This document shows, in pieces, positions 30,399-38,365 of a DNA stretch of 43,325 bases (position 1 is the stretch's first letter; every line of letters begins with the position of its first letter). The DNA is from an uncultured Corynebacterium sp. (lineage in GTDB: Bacteria > Actinomycetota > Actinomycetes > Mycobacteriales > Mycobacteriaceae). The translations under genes were made by a program, and so were the position numbers. The stretch covers positions 1 to 43,325 of the forward strand of contig NZ_CABTZR010000014.1 in NCBI RefSeq assembly GCF_902489365.1. Reading direction: 5' to 3'. The notes under the pieces were generated by a model that searched no databases, was not told where the DNA came from, and saw only the letters and a program-made list of their open reading frames with translations.

Positions 30399-32315
30399 GT
30401 GAGCGATACGGACAAGACCGCAGCACAGGATCTCGCCTCCCTGAAGCTGCCGGAATTGCGCAAGCTAGCTGCGGAGCGCGGACTTCGCGGCGTCTCCGGA
30501 CTGCGCAAGGGGGATCTCATCACTGCCCTGACCACCGGCCAGGTGCCTGCGCGCGGCGCGAAGGCCGCTGCCCAAGGCGAGGCTAAGGACGCGCCCGCCG
30601 CAGAGGACTCCGCACAGAAGGAGTCGAAGAAGGACGCGCAGCCGCGCCGCGCGACCCGCAAGGCTTCCCGCCCTGCCGGCGCTGCTGACCAGGCCTCCGA
30701 GAAACCGGAGCCTGAGAACACCCATAAGGGCGAGGACGGTGCTCAGGAGTCCGAGCAGAAAGACGGCCACGACGAGCAGCGTTACGAGTCCCGCTCCCAG
30801 GCCCGCCGCGCCCGCCGCAACCGTGCGCGCCGCCAGGAGCGCGAGGCCCGCGAAGAGGCTAAGGCCAACGGCAACGGAAATAACAACGGCGCCGAGGACA
30901 AGCAATCCAAGTCCGAGGACAACCAGTCCCGCGGTGGACACAACTCCGATAACGGTGATCGCGGCAACGGTGGCAATAACGGTGGCGGCCACAACAATAA
31001 CCGCCGCGATAACCACCGCAACGATGATGACAACAACGGCGGCGGGGGCCGCCGCAACCGCCGTAATCGTCGCAACCGCCGCGGGCGTGACCGCGATGGC
31101 GGTGGCAACGGTGGCAATGACCTGCAGATCCGCGAGGGCGATGAAGTACAGCTAGTGGGCGGCATCCTCGAGGTCGTCGACAACAACGTGGCCTTCCTGC
31201 GCACCACCGGCTACCGCGCGGCCAGCTCCGATGTCTTTGTCAACAACAACCTCGTGCGCCGCTTGGGCCTGCGCTCCGGCGATGCCCTGACCGGCAAGGT
31301 CAAGGTCTCGGGCCCGACCCACACTCATGGCAACGGCCGCAACCGCCGCAAATACAACCAGCTGGTGGAGGTCGACACCGTCAACGGCCTGGATCCGTCC
31401 ACCGCGAAGGAGCGCCCGGACTTCGCCAAGCTCACTCCGCTGTACCCGAACCAGCGTCTGCGCCTGGAGACGGACCCGAAGATCCTCACCACCCGCGTCA
31501 TCGACCTGATCATGCCGATTGGCAAGGGCCAGCGCGCGCTCATCGTCTCCCCGCCGAAGGCCGGTAAGACGACGATCCTGCAAAACATCGCCAACGCCAT
31601 CGCCACGAACAACCCGGAGTGCTACCTCATGGTGGTCCTCGTGGACGAGCGGCCCGAAGAGGTCACCGACATGCAGCGTAGCGTCAACGGTGAGGTCATC
31701 GCCTCCACCTTCGACCGCCCGCCGTCAGAGCACACCTCGGTGGCGGAGCTGGCCATCGAGCGCGCCAAGCGCCTGGTGGAGCAGGGCAAGGACGTCGTCG
31801 TCCTGCTCGACTCCATCACCCGCCTAGGCCGCGCCTACAACAACTCCTCCCCGGCGTCGGGCCGCATCCTGTCCGGTGGTGTGGACTCCAACGCCCTGTA
31901 CCCGCCGAAGCGCTTCTTGGGTGCTGCCCGCAACATCGAAAACGGCGGCTCGCTGACCATCATCGCTACCGCGATGGTGGAGACCGGCTCCACCGGTGAC
32001 ACCGTCATCTTCGAGGAGTTCAAGGGCACCGGCAACGCCGAGCTCAAGCTCGATCGCGCCATCTCCGAGCGCCGCATCTTCCCGGCCGTGGACGTCAACC
32101 CGTCCGGCACCCGCAAGGACGAGCTCCTGCTGGTTCCGGAGGAAGCACGCATCATGACCAAGCTGCGCCGCATCCTCTCCGGCTTGGACTCCTTCGCCGC
32201 TATTGACCTGCTGATCAAGCAGCTCAAGAAGACCCGCTCCAACGGCGAGTTCCTCATGCAGGTGGCCTCGTCCGCGCCCATGGCGGCTGACACGGATGAG
32301 GAGGACTACAAGTAA
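30399..32315 (+). CDS. rho: transcription termination factor Rho
   Basis: Protein of 638 residues; hexameric RNA-dependent ATPase that ends transcripts. Residues 10-45 are the Rho_N helical domain. Residues about 46-240 are an insertion typical of high-GC Gram-positives: first acidic/basic Ala-rich, then from 155 Asn/Gly-rich, and finally an Arg/Asn block (RRNRRNRRNRRGRDRD), expected to bind RNA and perhaps be disordered. The cold-shock-like RNA-binding domain follows at 241-310. ATPase motifs: Walker A SPPKAGKTT (384-392), Walker B VVVLLDS (466-472), arginine and Q/R loops following. GTG start at 30399. The stop shares one base with the prfA start. Confidence 0.96.
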   Translation: MSDTDKTAAQDLASLKLPELRKLAAERGLRGVSGLRKGDLITALTTGQVPARGAKAAAQGEAKDAPAAEDSAQKESKKDAQPRRATRKASRPAGAADQASEKPEPENTHKGEDGAQESEQKDGHDEQRYESRSQARRARRNRARRQEREAREEAKANGNGNNNGAEDKQSKSEDNQSRGGHNSDNGDRGNGGNNGGGHNNNRRDNHRNDDDNNGGGGRRNRRNRRNRRGRDRDGGGNGGNDLQIREGDEVQLVGGILEVVDNNVAFLRTTGYRAASSDVFVNNNLVRRLGLRSGDALTGKVKVSGPTHTHGNGRNRRKYNQLVEVDTVNGLDPSTAKERPDFAKLTPLYPNQRLRLETDPKILTTRVIDLIMPIGKGQRALIVSPPKAGKTTILQNIANAIATNNPECYLMVVLVDERPEEVTDMQRSVNGEVIASTFDRPPSEHTSVAELAIERAKRLVEQGKDVVVLLDSITRLGRAYNNSSPASGRILSGGVDSNALYPPKRFLGAARNIENGGSLTIIATAMVETGSTGDTVIFEEFKGTGNAELKLDRAISERRIFPAVDVNPSGTRKDELLLVPEEARIMTKLRRILSGLDSFAAIDLLIKQLKKTRSNGEFLMQVASSAPMAADTDEEDYK

Positions 32316-33391
32316 TGTCTAACCAGGTTTCCCTCGTTGATGACATTGTCTCCGAGTTCCAAGGCATCGAAATGCAGATGGCTGACCCGGAGGTAGCCGG
32401 TGATCAGTCTCAGTTCCGCAAGCTGTCCAAGCGGTACGCCGAACTTCGGCCCATCGTCGCCGTGAACGACGAGCTGGTCCAGGCTCGCCAAGACCTGGCC
32501 GATGCCAAAGAAATGGCCTACGAGGACCACGAGTTCCAGCCTGAGGTCGACCGCCTCGAGCCGCTCGTCGTGCAACTGGAGGAAAAGCTCGCGGACCTGC
32601 TGGCCCCGCGCGATGAGCATGACTCCGAGGACATCATCATGGAAATCAAGGCCGGCGCCGGCGGCGAAGAGGCAGCACTTTTCGCTGGCGACCTAGCCCG
32701 CATGTACGAGCGCTTCGCCGATAAGGTCGGCTTCCAGTGGGAGGTTTTGGGCCTCAACGAGTCCGACCTCGGTGGTGTCAAAGACATGTCCATCTCCTTC
32801 AAGTCCAAGACCCCGTCCCGTGATGGCGCGTGGAGCGTGTTCAAGTTTGAGGGCGGTGTGCACCGCGTACAGCGCGTCCCGGTGACCGAGTCCCAGGGCC
32901 GCATCCAGACCTCCGCAGCCGGTGTGCTGGTCTACCCGGAACCGGAGGAAATCGACTCCGTCAACATCGATGACAAGGACATCCGTGTCGATGTCTACCG
33001 TTCCTCCGGTAAGGGTGGTCAGGGCGTGAACACCACTGACTCCGCGGTGCGTATTACCCACCTGCCGACCGGCCTGGTGGTGACCTGTCAGAAGGAGCGC
33101 TCCCAGATTCAGAACAAGGCGCGTGCCCTGCAGGTGCTGCAAGCCCGCCTGGACCAGATGGAGCGCGAGGCCCGCGAGGCCGAGGCCGGCGAGCAGCGCG
33201 CCTCCCAGGTGCGCACCATGGACCGCTCCGAGCGCATCCGCACCTATAACTGGCCGGAGAACCGCATCACCGACCACCGCATCGGCTACAAGGCCAATAA
33301 CCTGGACTCCGTGCTCAACGGTGACATGCAGGACCTCATCTATGCCCTACAAGCCCAAGAGCGCGCGGAGCGCCTTGAGGCTGAGGACTAG
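32315..33391 (+). CDS. prfA: peptide chain release factor 1
   Basis: Protein of 358 residues; reads UAA and UAG stops. Codon-recognition PxT motif is PVT (in RVPVTESQGR), which marks RF1 rather than RF2; GGQ catalytic motif at 234-236 (SSGKGGQGVN) releases the peptide. Start ATG overlaps the rho stop (TAATG). In M. tuberculosis rpmE lies between rho and prfA; it is absent here, as in other corynebacteria. The Gln in GGQ would be the target of PrmC, encoded next. Confidence 0.97.
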   Translation: MSNQVSLVDDIVSEFQGIEMQMADPEVAGDQSQFRKLSKRYAELRPIVAVNDELVQARQDLADAKEMAYEDHEFQPEVDRLEPLVVQLEEKLADLLAPRDEHDSEDIIMEIKAGAGGEEAALFAGDLARMYERFADKVGFQWEVLGLNESDLGGVKDMSISFKSKTPSRDGAWSVFKFEGGVHRVQRVPVTESQGRIQTSAAGVLVYPEPEEIDSVNIDDKDIRVDVYRSSGKGGQGVNTTDSAVRITHLPTGLVVTCQKERSQIQNKARALQVLQARLDQMEREAREAEAGEQRASQVRTMDRSERIRTYNWPENRITDHRIGYKANNLDSVLNGDMQDLIYALQAQERAERLEAED

Positions 33392-33415
33392 AAGACTAAG
33401 GCACGGTTTAATTCG

Positions 33416-34336
33416 GTGACTTTTCACACCTATAAGGAGGCGCTTCGTGATGCCACGGAGCGCCTTCGCGCTGCCGGGGTACCTTCACCCGAGTGGGATG
33501 CGCGCCTGCTGGCTGCCCACCTCATCCACTGCGGCCACATGGACATCCCGCTTAACGAGGCTCCGATGCCCGGCTTTGACGTGGCCTATGGGGCGTTGGT
33601 GGGGCGTCGTGAAGCACGCGAGCCCCTGCAGCACATCCTGGGTGTGGCGTGGTTCGGCCCCCTCGAACTCGAGGTGGGCCCCGGCGTGTTCATCCCGCGA
33701 CCGGAGACGGAGGTGCTCGCCGACTGGGGCGTTAAATTTCTAAAGAAATTTAACGCGGAGGTGACGAAGAAATTTAACGCAGAGGAGACGACGAAACTTA
33801 ACTCGCAATCTCCCCGCGTCGTGGATTTGTGTGCTGGGTCCGGGGCACTCGCGCTGTACGTCGCCCACTATGTGCCGCAGGCCCAGGTGTGGGCAGTGGA
33901 GCTAGCCGACGCCGCCCTGGCCTACACCCGGCGCAATGCCGCAACCGCTGCGCGCGGCGGGGCGGGTTCTGTGAACGTGGTGCAGTGCGACGTCACCGAC
34001 GCCCAGCTTTTGTCGGAGCTGCATGGCACCGTTGACCTCGTGCTCACCAACCCGCCTTACGTTCCGGAGACCCCGGATCTGGACCCGGAGGTCTACCAGG
34101 ATCCGCACGATGCGGTGTTTGGCGGAGTAGACGGCATGGAGACCATCACCGCGATGATTCCGACCATCGCCGCGCTGCTGCGTCCCGGCGGGCATGTGGG
34201 CATTGAGCACGACGACGAGACCTCCCAACAGGTGCAGGAAGCCCTACGCGCACACGGCGGCTTCAGCGATATCGAGGTGCTCAAGGACCTCACTGGCACG
34301 GCACGATTTGTCACAGCGAAGCGAGGAGTACAGTAG
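33416..34336 (+). CDS. prmC: release factor glutamine methyltransferase with repeat-containing linker
   Basis: Protein of 306 residues. Methylates the GGQ glutamine of RF1/RF2 using SAM. Helical N-terminal domain (1-90), substrate motif FIPRPETE (92-99), SAM motif VVDLCAGSGALAL (135-147) and catalytic NPPY (212-215). Between 106 and 131 lies a Lys/Asn/Glu-rich insertion with the repeated octapeptide KFNAEVTK-KFNAEETT-KLNSQSPR, lower in GC than the gene; E. coli PrmC is shorter (about 277). GTG 33416 has little ribosome site. The reading frame stays intact, and all catalytic motifs are present. Confidence 0.93.
   Translation: MTFHTYKEALRDATERLRAAGVPSPEWDARLLAAHLIHCGHMDIPLNEAPMPGFDVAYGALVGRREAREPLQHILGVAWFGPLELEVGPGVFIPRPETEVLADWGVKFLKKFNAEVTKKFNAEETTKLNSQSPRVVDLCAGSGALALYVAHYVPQAQVWAVELADAALAYTRRNAATAARGGAGSVNVVQCDVTDAQLLSELHGTVDLVLTNPPYVPETPDLDPEVYQDPHDAVFGGVDGMETITAMIPTIAALLRPGGHVGIEHDDETSQQVQEALRAHGGFSDIEVLKDLTGTARFVTAKRGVQ
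33729..33816. repeat. 24-bp tandem repeat with palindrome inside prmC
   Basis: Units begin at 33745, 33769 and 33793, exactly 24 bases apart; units 1 and 2 match at about 21 of 24 bases, unit 3 only in its first ten. Unit 1 is preceded by the perfect palindrome GCGTTAAATTTC (33729-33740), TAAA, GAAATTTAACGC (33745-33756). Being 24 bp long, gain or loss of a unit keeps the frame. Confidence 0.85.
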
Positions 34337-34356
34337 ATTGGTCGAAGATTGGTCGA
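34335..34356. repeat. 11-bp perfect tandem duplication at the prmC stop
   Basis: AGATTGGTCGA twice in a row (34335-34345, 34346-34356); the first copy begins inside the prmC TAG. Looks like a recent slippage event. Confidence 0.8.
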
Positions 34357-34390
34357 CAAGCCGATAGGAACGGGATTAAAGGAGAGACCA

Positions 34391-35068
34391 ATGCAGGGAC
34401 AGATTTATAACTGTGCGGACGCTAGTGAGCGCGAAGAAGGCATGGCACTTGCCGTCAAAGCGGCCAAGTCAGGCCGACTCGTCGTGATGCCCACCGACAC
34501 GCTCTACGGGCTGGGCTGCGATGCCTTCGATAACGATGCCGTGGCTAGCCTTTTGTCCACCAAGCACCGCGGCCCGGACATGCCGGTACCGGTGCTCGTC
34601 GGCTCCTGGGACACCGTCAAGGGCCTGGTGGCTTCGCTGGATGACACCGCACAGACACTCATCGAGGCCTTCTGGCCGGGTGGGCTGTCCATCGTCGTTC
34701 CGCAAGCACCCTCGCTGCCCTGGAACCTGGGCGATACCCGCGGCACGGTGATGCTGCGCATGCCCCTGCACCCGATTGCTATTGAGCTCCTCCGCGAGGT
34801 TGGCCCCATGGCTGTCTCCTCCGCGAATATCTCCGGCCAAACCCCGCCGACCACCGCGATTGCCGCCAAGCAGCAGCTGGGCAAGGCCGTCACGGTCTAT
34901 CTGGATGGGGGAGAGGCCGAGGTCGGCAAGCCCTCCACCATTATCGACCTGTCCGGTCCGCGCCCCTACCTCTTGCGCGAGGGCGCGCTGAGCGCCGAGC
35001 AGATCGGCGAGGTCATCGGAGTGTCTGCAGAGTCCTTGCGCACCCGACCGGGTAGCCAATCCTCTTAA
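34391..35068 (+). CDS. tsaC: L-threonylcarbamoyladenylate synthase
   Basis: Protein of 225 residues of the Sua5/YwlC/TsaC family; makes threonylcarbamoyl-AMP for t6A37 modification of tRNAs that read ANN codons. Signature AAKSGRLVVMPTDTLYGLGCDAF, the RP/KxxP-like STKHRGPDMPVPVLV, FWPGGLSIV, MAVSSANISGQTPPT and PSTIIDLS. It lacks the extra C-terminal Sua5 domain. ATG 34391 has an excellent AAAGGAGAG ribosome site; the ORF is open to 34349. Gene order prmC-tsaC is common in actinobacteria. Confidence 0.94.
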   Translation: MQGQIYNCADASEREEGMALAVKAAKSGRLVVMPTDTLYGLGCDAFDNDAVASLLSTKHRGPDMPVPVLVGSWDTVKGLVASLDDTAQTLIEAFWPGGLSIVVPQAPSLPWNLGDTRGTVMLRMPLHPIAIELLREVGPMAVSSANISGQTPPTTAIAAKQQLGKAVTVYLDGGEAEVGKPSTIIDLSGPRPYLLREGALSAEQIGEVIGVSAESLRTRPGSQSS

Positions 35069-35078
35069 GGAGACATCA

Positions 35079-36254
35079 GTGGCTGGAACCGGAGTGCCGC
35101 TGCGCGAACTGGCGTTGATCATCTTCGTCGCAGCGGCGTTTACCTACCTCACCACCGGACTGGTGCGCAGCGTCTTGGTGCGCAGCGGCCAGGTGGCGGA
35201 GATTCGTCTGCGTGATAGTCACTCGCAACCGACCCCGCAGTTGGGTGGCGTTGCCATGTTCACGGGGTTTGCGGCCGCCGTGTACCTGGCAGGCCAGCTT
35301 CCAGCCTTGACTCGCGGGTTTATGCCGGTCACACCGGAGATGAATGCTGTGCTGTGGTCAGCCGCGGCGATTGTCATCGTCGGCGTGGTGGATGATCTGG
35401 TGGAGCTGAGTGCTCTGGTCAAGCTCATCGGGCAATTGGTGGCCGCGGCCATCATGAGCGGTCTAGGTCTGACGTGGACTCTTCTCTTCTTGCCCTTTGG
35501 TGATGGAACCACGGTTATCCTCGACCAGGTCCAGGGAACACTCTTGACTACCTTCTTTACGGTCCTGCTCATCAACGCAATCAACTTCGTGGACGGGCTC
35601 GATGGGCTGGCCGCCGGGCTGGGCATGATTGCTGGTGGCGCCATCTTGGTCTTCTCGCTGACCGTGCTGCATGACCAGGGTGGCGCGGTCTCGGCCTATC
35701 CGCCGGCGATCATCGCGGCGGCGCTCGTGGGCGTGTGCGCCGGGTTCCTCCCGCATAACTTCGAGCCCTCCCGCATTTTCATGGGGGATAGCGGGGCGAT
35801 GCTGATCGGTTTGTTGCTTGCCGCGGCGTCGACCTCAGCGTCGGGCAAGATCAACATGTCGCTGTATGGAACCGTGGACATCGTGGCGCTGATGTCACCT
35901 GTCATCGTCGTTGTTGCTGCGGTCTTTATTCCAGTCCTCGACCTTGTCTGGGCCGTGATCCGGCGCGTATCCCAGGGGCGCTCGCCCTTTGCCGCGGACA
36001 AGGCCCACATCCACCACCGGCTGCTCTCACTGGGGCATACTCACCGCCGCACCGTGTTGGTGCTGTACCTGTGGGTCTCTGCGGTGGCCTTTGGGGCCGT
36101 CTCCTTTTCCATCGTTCCCGCGCCCGTGGCCGTCGTACTAGCGGCTGTCGCGCTCGTTGTGGCCTTCGGTGTGACCCTGATTCCGCTGCGCCAGGGGAAG
36201 CTTGGGCGCCAGCCGCGTCCCACCAGCGTGGTGGTGGAAACGGATCCCTCCTGA
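35079..36254 (+). CDS. wecA: polyprenyl-phosphate GlcNAc-1-phosphate transferase
   Basis: Protein of 391 residues with about 11 membrane segments. Transfers GlcNAc-1-phosphate from UDP-GlcNAc to decaprenyl phosphate, first step of the linker that joins arabinogalactan to peptidoglycan in mycolic-acid-type envelopes. MraY/WecA motifs: D105-D106 (VGVVDDLVEL), NFVDGLDG (169-176), MGDSG (235-239) and the HIHHRL loop near 308. GTG 35079 follows AAGGAGAC, 10 bases after tsaC. Homologous in position to Rv1302. Confidence 0.94.
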   Translation: MAGTGVPLRELALIIFVAAAFTYLTTGLVRSVLVRSGQVAEIRLRDSHSQPTPQLGGVAMFTGFAAAVYLAGQLPALTRGFMPVTPEMNAVLWSAAAIVIVGVVDDLVELSALVKLIGQLVAAAIMSGLGLTWTLLFLPFGDGTTVILDQVQGTLLTTFFTVLLINAINFVDGLDGLAAGLGMIAGGAILVFSLTVLHDQGGAVSAYPPAIIAAALVGVCAGFLPHNFEPSRIFMGDSGAMLIGLLLAAASTSASGKINMSLYGTVDIVALMSPVIVVVAAVFIPVLDLVWAVIRRVSQGRSPFAADKAHIHHRLLSLGHTHRRTVLVLYLWVSAVAFGAVSFSIVPAPVAVVLAAVALVVAFGVTLIPLRQGKLGRQPRPTSVVVETDPS

Positions 36255-36256
36255 GG

Positions 36257-36262
36257 TAGGGT
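36257..36262 (+). promoter_or_regulatory. candidate -10 box (TAGGGT) of atpI, leaderless start
   Basis: TAGGGT ends 8 bases before the GTG at 36271. Also lies just after the wecA stop; GGTAGGG could instead act as a distant ribosome site. Confidence 0.4.
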
Positions 36263-36270
36263 ATGGGGCT

Positions 36271-36705
36271 GTGACTGATTCAACGACCTCCGAAGAGCTT
36301 TCGCCGTACGACGATCATCGGCGTCCCCTCAAGCGTGCGCTCCGCCTCGGGGCCATCGGCCTTGTCGTCGTGACCATCGCGTCCCTGGCTATCTGGGGTG
36401 GTGTCCGCGGGTTGCCTGGGATCTGGGGCGTTCTCGTCGGCGCGGCCATCGGCGGCGGCTTCGTGCTCTTTACCGCGGCCTCAGTTCTTCTTACTGCGCG
36501 TACCACGCCATCGACCACGATGGCGGTGGTGCTCGGCGGCTGGCTGCTCAAAGTGGTCATCCTGATTATGGTGCTGTTGCTGATTAAGGACCTTGAGTTC
36601 TACGACACGATGGCGCTTTTCGTCACCGTGCTGCTGGCGCTAGCGGTAACACTCGGCACCGAGGTCTGGGGCGTGATTACATCCAACGTGACCTACGTGT
36701 CCTAG
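36271..36705 (+). CDS. atpI: AtpI-like membrane protein
   Basis: Protein of 144 residues with four membrane segments (about 28-45, 50-70, 85-107, 112-135) after a polar N-terminus. Position between wecA and atpB matches the ATP synthase protein I gene of actinobacteria (cg1360 in C. glutamicum, Rv1303 in M. tuberculosis); such proteins help c-ring assembly or magnesium supply, but sequence conservation is low and the function is inferred. Start GTG 36271 (VTDSTTSEEL) is preferred over the ORF limit at 36202, which overlaps wecA. A terminator follows. Confidence 0.8.
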   Translation: MTDSTTSEELSPYDDHRRPLKRALRLGAIGLVVVTIASLAIWGGVRGLPGIWGVLVGAAIGGGFVLFTAASVLLTARTTPSTTMAVVLGGWLLKVVILIMVLLLIKDLEFYDTMALFVTVLLALAVTLGTEVWGVITSNVTYVS

Positions 36706-36741
36706 CCCGCGTGTCCTAACCCGCCTCGACCTTTTAGACTG

Positions 36742-36780
36742 AGCCACTGCTTCCGGTGACCCCGGGAGGGTGGCTTTTTG
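36742..36780 (+). terminator. terminator after atpI
   Basis: AGCCAC (36742-36747) pairs with GTGGCT (36770-36775); the loop can pair further (TCCGG/CCGGGA) and TTTTTGTGT follows. It separates atpI from the ATP synthase operon. Confidence 0.7.
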
Positions 36781-37166
36781 TGTAGTAAAGCGGTGGCGGC
36801 AACAGTGCCCGTTACCCCCGTCAAGGTGGGAAAACGCGGGTATGTGACCAAATACACTTAGCTGGGTTTCGGCAGAATGTGGGCGTTTTATAGGGCCCGT
36901 TGGCACTAGGCTGTGCCTTTAGGGCCGCAACGGGGCCCCCACGTGCGAAAACTTGAGGGCGAACTGATAGCATTCTCTTCGGGTTACCGCGGGTTAGCGT
37001 CATGCTATCCCGAAAAAGTACGGTTTATCCTTGCCCTGTTTACGCTGATGTGCGACGGAGTCCGTGGACAGGGCAAAGAGCTTGAGACGTCCATCGCACC
37101 ACATAGCCTTCGACAAGCTGTGTGGCCCGAACACGGGAGAGAACGCTGAGCGTTACGACATTGGCC
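36781..37166 (+). promoter_or_regulatory. structured leader and promoter region of the ATP synthase operon
   Basis: 386 bases without a convincing gene. Nested inverted repeats: GGGCCCGTTG (36893-36902) with CAACGGGGCCC (36928-36938, one bulge) around GGCAC/GTGCC (36902-36906/36913-36917); GATAGCAT (36966-36973)/ATGCTATC (37002-37009); TTGCCCTGT (37031-37039)/ACAGGGCAA (37068-37076); and CCACATAGC/GCTGTGTGG (about 37098-37124, one G-U). TACACT (36853-36858) is a -10 candidate upstream of all of these, TACGGT (37019-37024) a later one. In C. glutamicum this operon is induced at alkaline pH; whether that control lies in such hairpins is open. Confidence 0.55.
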
Positions 37167-37979
37167 ATGAAGGGTGAGTTTCACGCACCCGAACTGGATC
37201 CAGAATTTTTCCCGGGGCACGTAACCGATGATGGTGAAGTCGTCGATCTTCTTTTCGCCGATTTCGCCAACGGTTGGTTCGCTTTGGATCGCATCATGCT
37301 GGTTCGCCTGTTCATGGCGGCCATCTTGGTGCTCCTTTTTGTTGTCGCCTTCAGGAACCCGAAGCTGGTTCCTAAAGGATTGCAAAACGTAGCGGAGCAT
37401 GCGATTGACTTCGTACGAATTCACATCGCAGAAGACATCTTGGGCCGCAAGGAAGGGCGTCGATTCCTTCCGATCCTGGCCACGATCTTCTTCGGTGTTT
37501 TGTTCTGGAACGTAGCAACTATTGTTCCAGCTCTAAACATCTCTCCGAACGCTCGTATTGGTATGCCAATCGTGCTGGCTGTCGTCGCGTACATCGCCAT
37601 GATTTACGCCGGCGCCAAGCGCTTTGGCTTCGGCAAGTTCATCAAGTCCTCGGTGGTTATTCCTAACCTGCCGCCGTTGCTGCACGTACTTGTCGTGCCG
37701 ATTGAGGCTTTCTCTACGTTTGTCATGCGCCCAGTCACGCTGGCTCTTCGTCTGATGGCGAACTTCCTGGCTGGCCACCTCATTTTGGTCCTGTTGTACT
37801 CGGCAACGAACTTCTTCTTCTTCCAGTTCAACGGTTGGACTGCACTGAGTGGCCTAACGCTGGTCGCGGCGGTTCTGTTCACGATTTACGAAATTATCGT
37901 CATCTTCCTGCAGGCATACATCTTCGCCCTGCTGACGGCGGTATACATCGAACTATCGCTGCATGCAGATTCGCACTAA
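37167..37979 (+). CDS. atpB: ATP synthase F0 subunit a
   Basis: Protein of 270 residues, with about 6 membrane segments; forms the proton half-channels. The essential stator arginine is Arg195 in LALRLMANFLAGH; conserved C-terminal YIFALLTAVYIELSLHADSH. ATG 37167 gives MKGEFHAPELDPEFFPG, which matches the start and length (270) of the corynebacterial protein; no ribosome site lies close to it, and GTG 37122 is in frame upstream. First gene of atpBEFHAGD(C). Confidence 0.95.
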   Translation: MKGEFHAPELDPEFFPGHVTDDGEVVDLLFADFANGWFALDRIMLVRLFMAAILVLLFVVAFRNPKLVPKGLQNVAEHAIDFVRIHIAEDILGRKEGRRFLPILATIFFGVLFWNVATIVPALNISPNARIGMPIVLAVVAYIAMIYAGAKRFGFGKFIKSSVVIPNLPPLLHVLVVPIEAFSTFVMRPVTLALRLMANFLAGHLILVLLYSATNFFFFQFNGWTALSGLTLVAAVLFTIYEIIVIFLQAYIFALLTAVYIELSLHADSH

Positions 37980-38029
37980 CAACAACGCGAACCTCGCGGT
38001 TAACTAAATACCCCAAAACCACCACATCC

Positions 38030-38075
38030 CCCGCGGACAAATCCGTGGGAAAACATTGAAAGGGAACGACTTTCA
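38030..38075 (+). promoter_or_regulatory. two hairpins before atpE, the second around its ribosome site
   Basis: CCCGCGGA (38030-38037)/TCCGTGGG (38042-38049), and TGAAAG (38057-38062)/CTTTCA (38070-38075). The second shows the Shine-Dalgarno GGGA in or next to its loop and ends two bases before the atpE ATG. Such a signal could set the high output of subunit c relative to its neighbours. Confidence 0.5.
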
Positions 38076-38077
38076 TC

Positions 38078-38320
38078 ATGAACGAAATCATTCTTGCTCA
38101 GGCCGCTGACGAGTCCACCCTCAAGGGTCTCGGTGCTATCGGCTACGGCATCGCAACCATCGGCCCGGGTCTGGGCATCGGTATCCTCGTCGGCAAGACC
38201 GTCGAGGGCATGGCACGTCAGCCGGAGATGGCTGGCCAGCTGCGTACCACCATGTTCCTGGGTATCGCCTTCGTTGAGGCCCTCGCCCTGATCGGCCTCG
38301 TTGCAGGCTTCCTGTTCTAA
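38078..38320 (+). CDS. atpE: ATP synthase F0 subunit c
   Basis: Protein of 80 residues, two membrane helices joined by a polar loop (ARQPE). Forms the rotating c-ring; the proton-carrying acid is Glu67 in AFVEALAL. The first helix carries the glycine-rich GYGIATIGPGLGIGILVG. It is the target of diarylquinolines in mycobacteria. ATG 38078; AAAGGGA ribosome site inside a small hairpin. Confidence 0.97.
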   Translation: MNEIILAQAADESTLKGLGAIGYGIATIGPGLGIGILVGKTVEGMARQPEMAGQLRTTMFLGIAFVEALALIGLVAGFLF

Positions 38321-38365
38321 AGAGCGCTTTACACAAAGTAAATCGAACTTTAAGAACGGAGCCCC

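Noticed and set aside
33731..33802. Frameshift or pseudogene in prmC
   Set aside because: The AT-rich block stays in frame (multiple of three) and all later motifs (SAM motif, NPPY) are intact.
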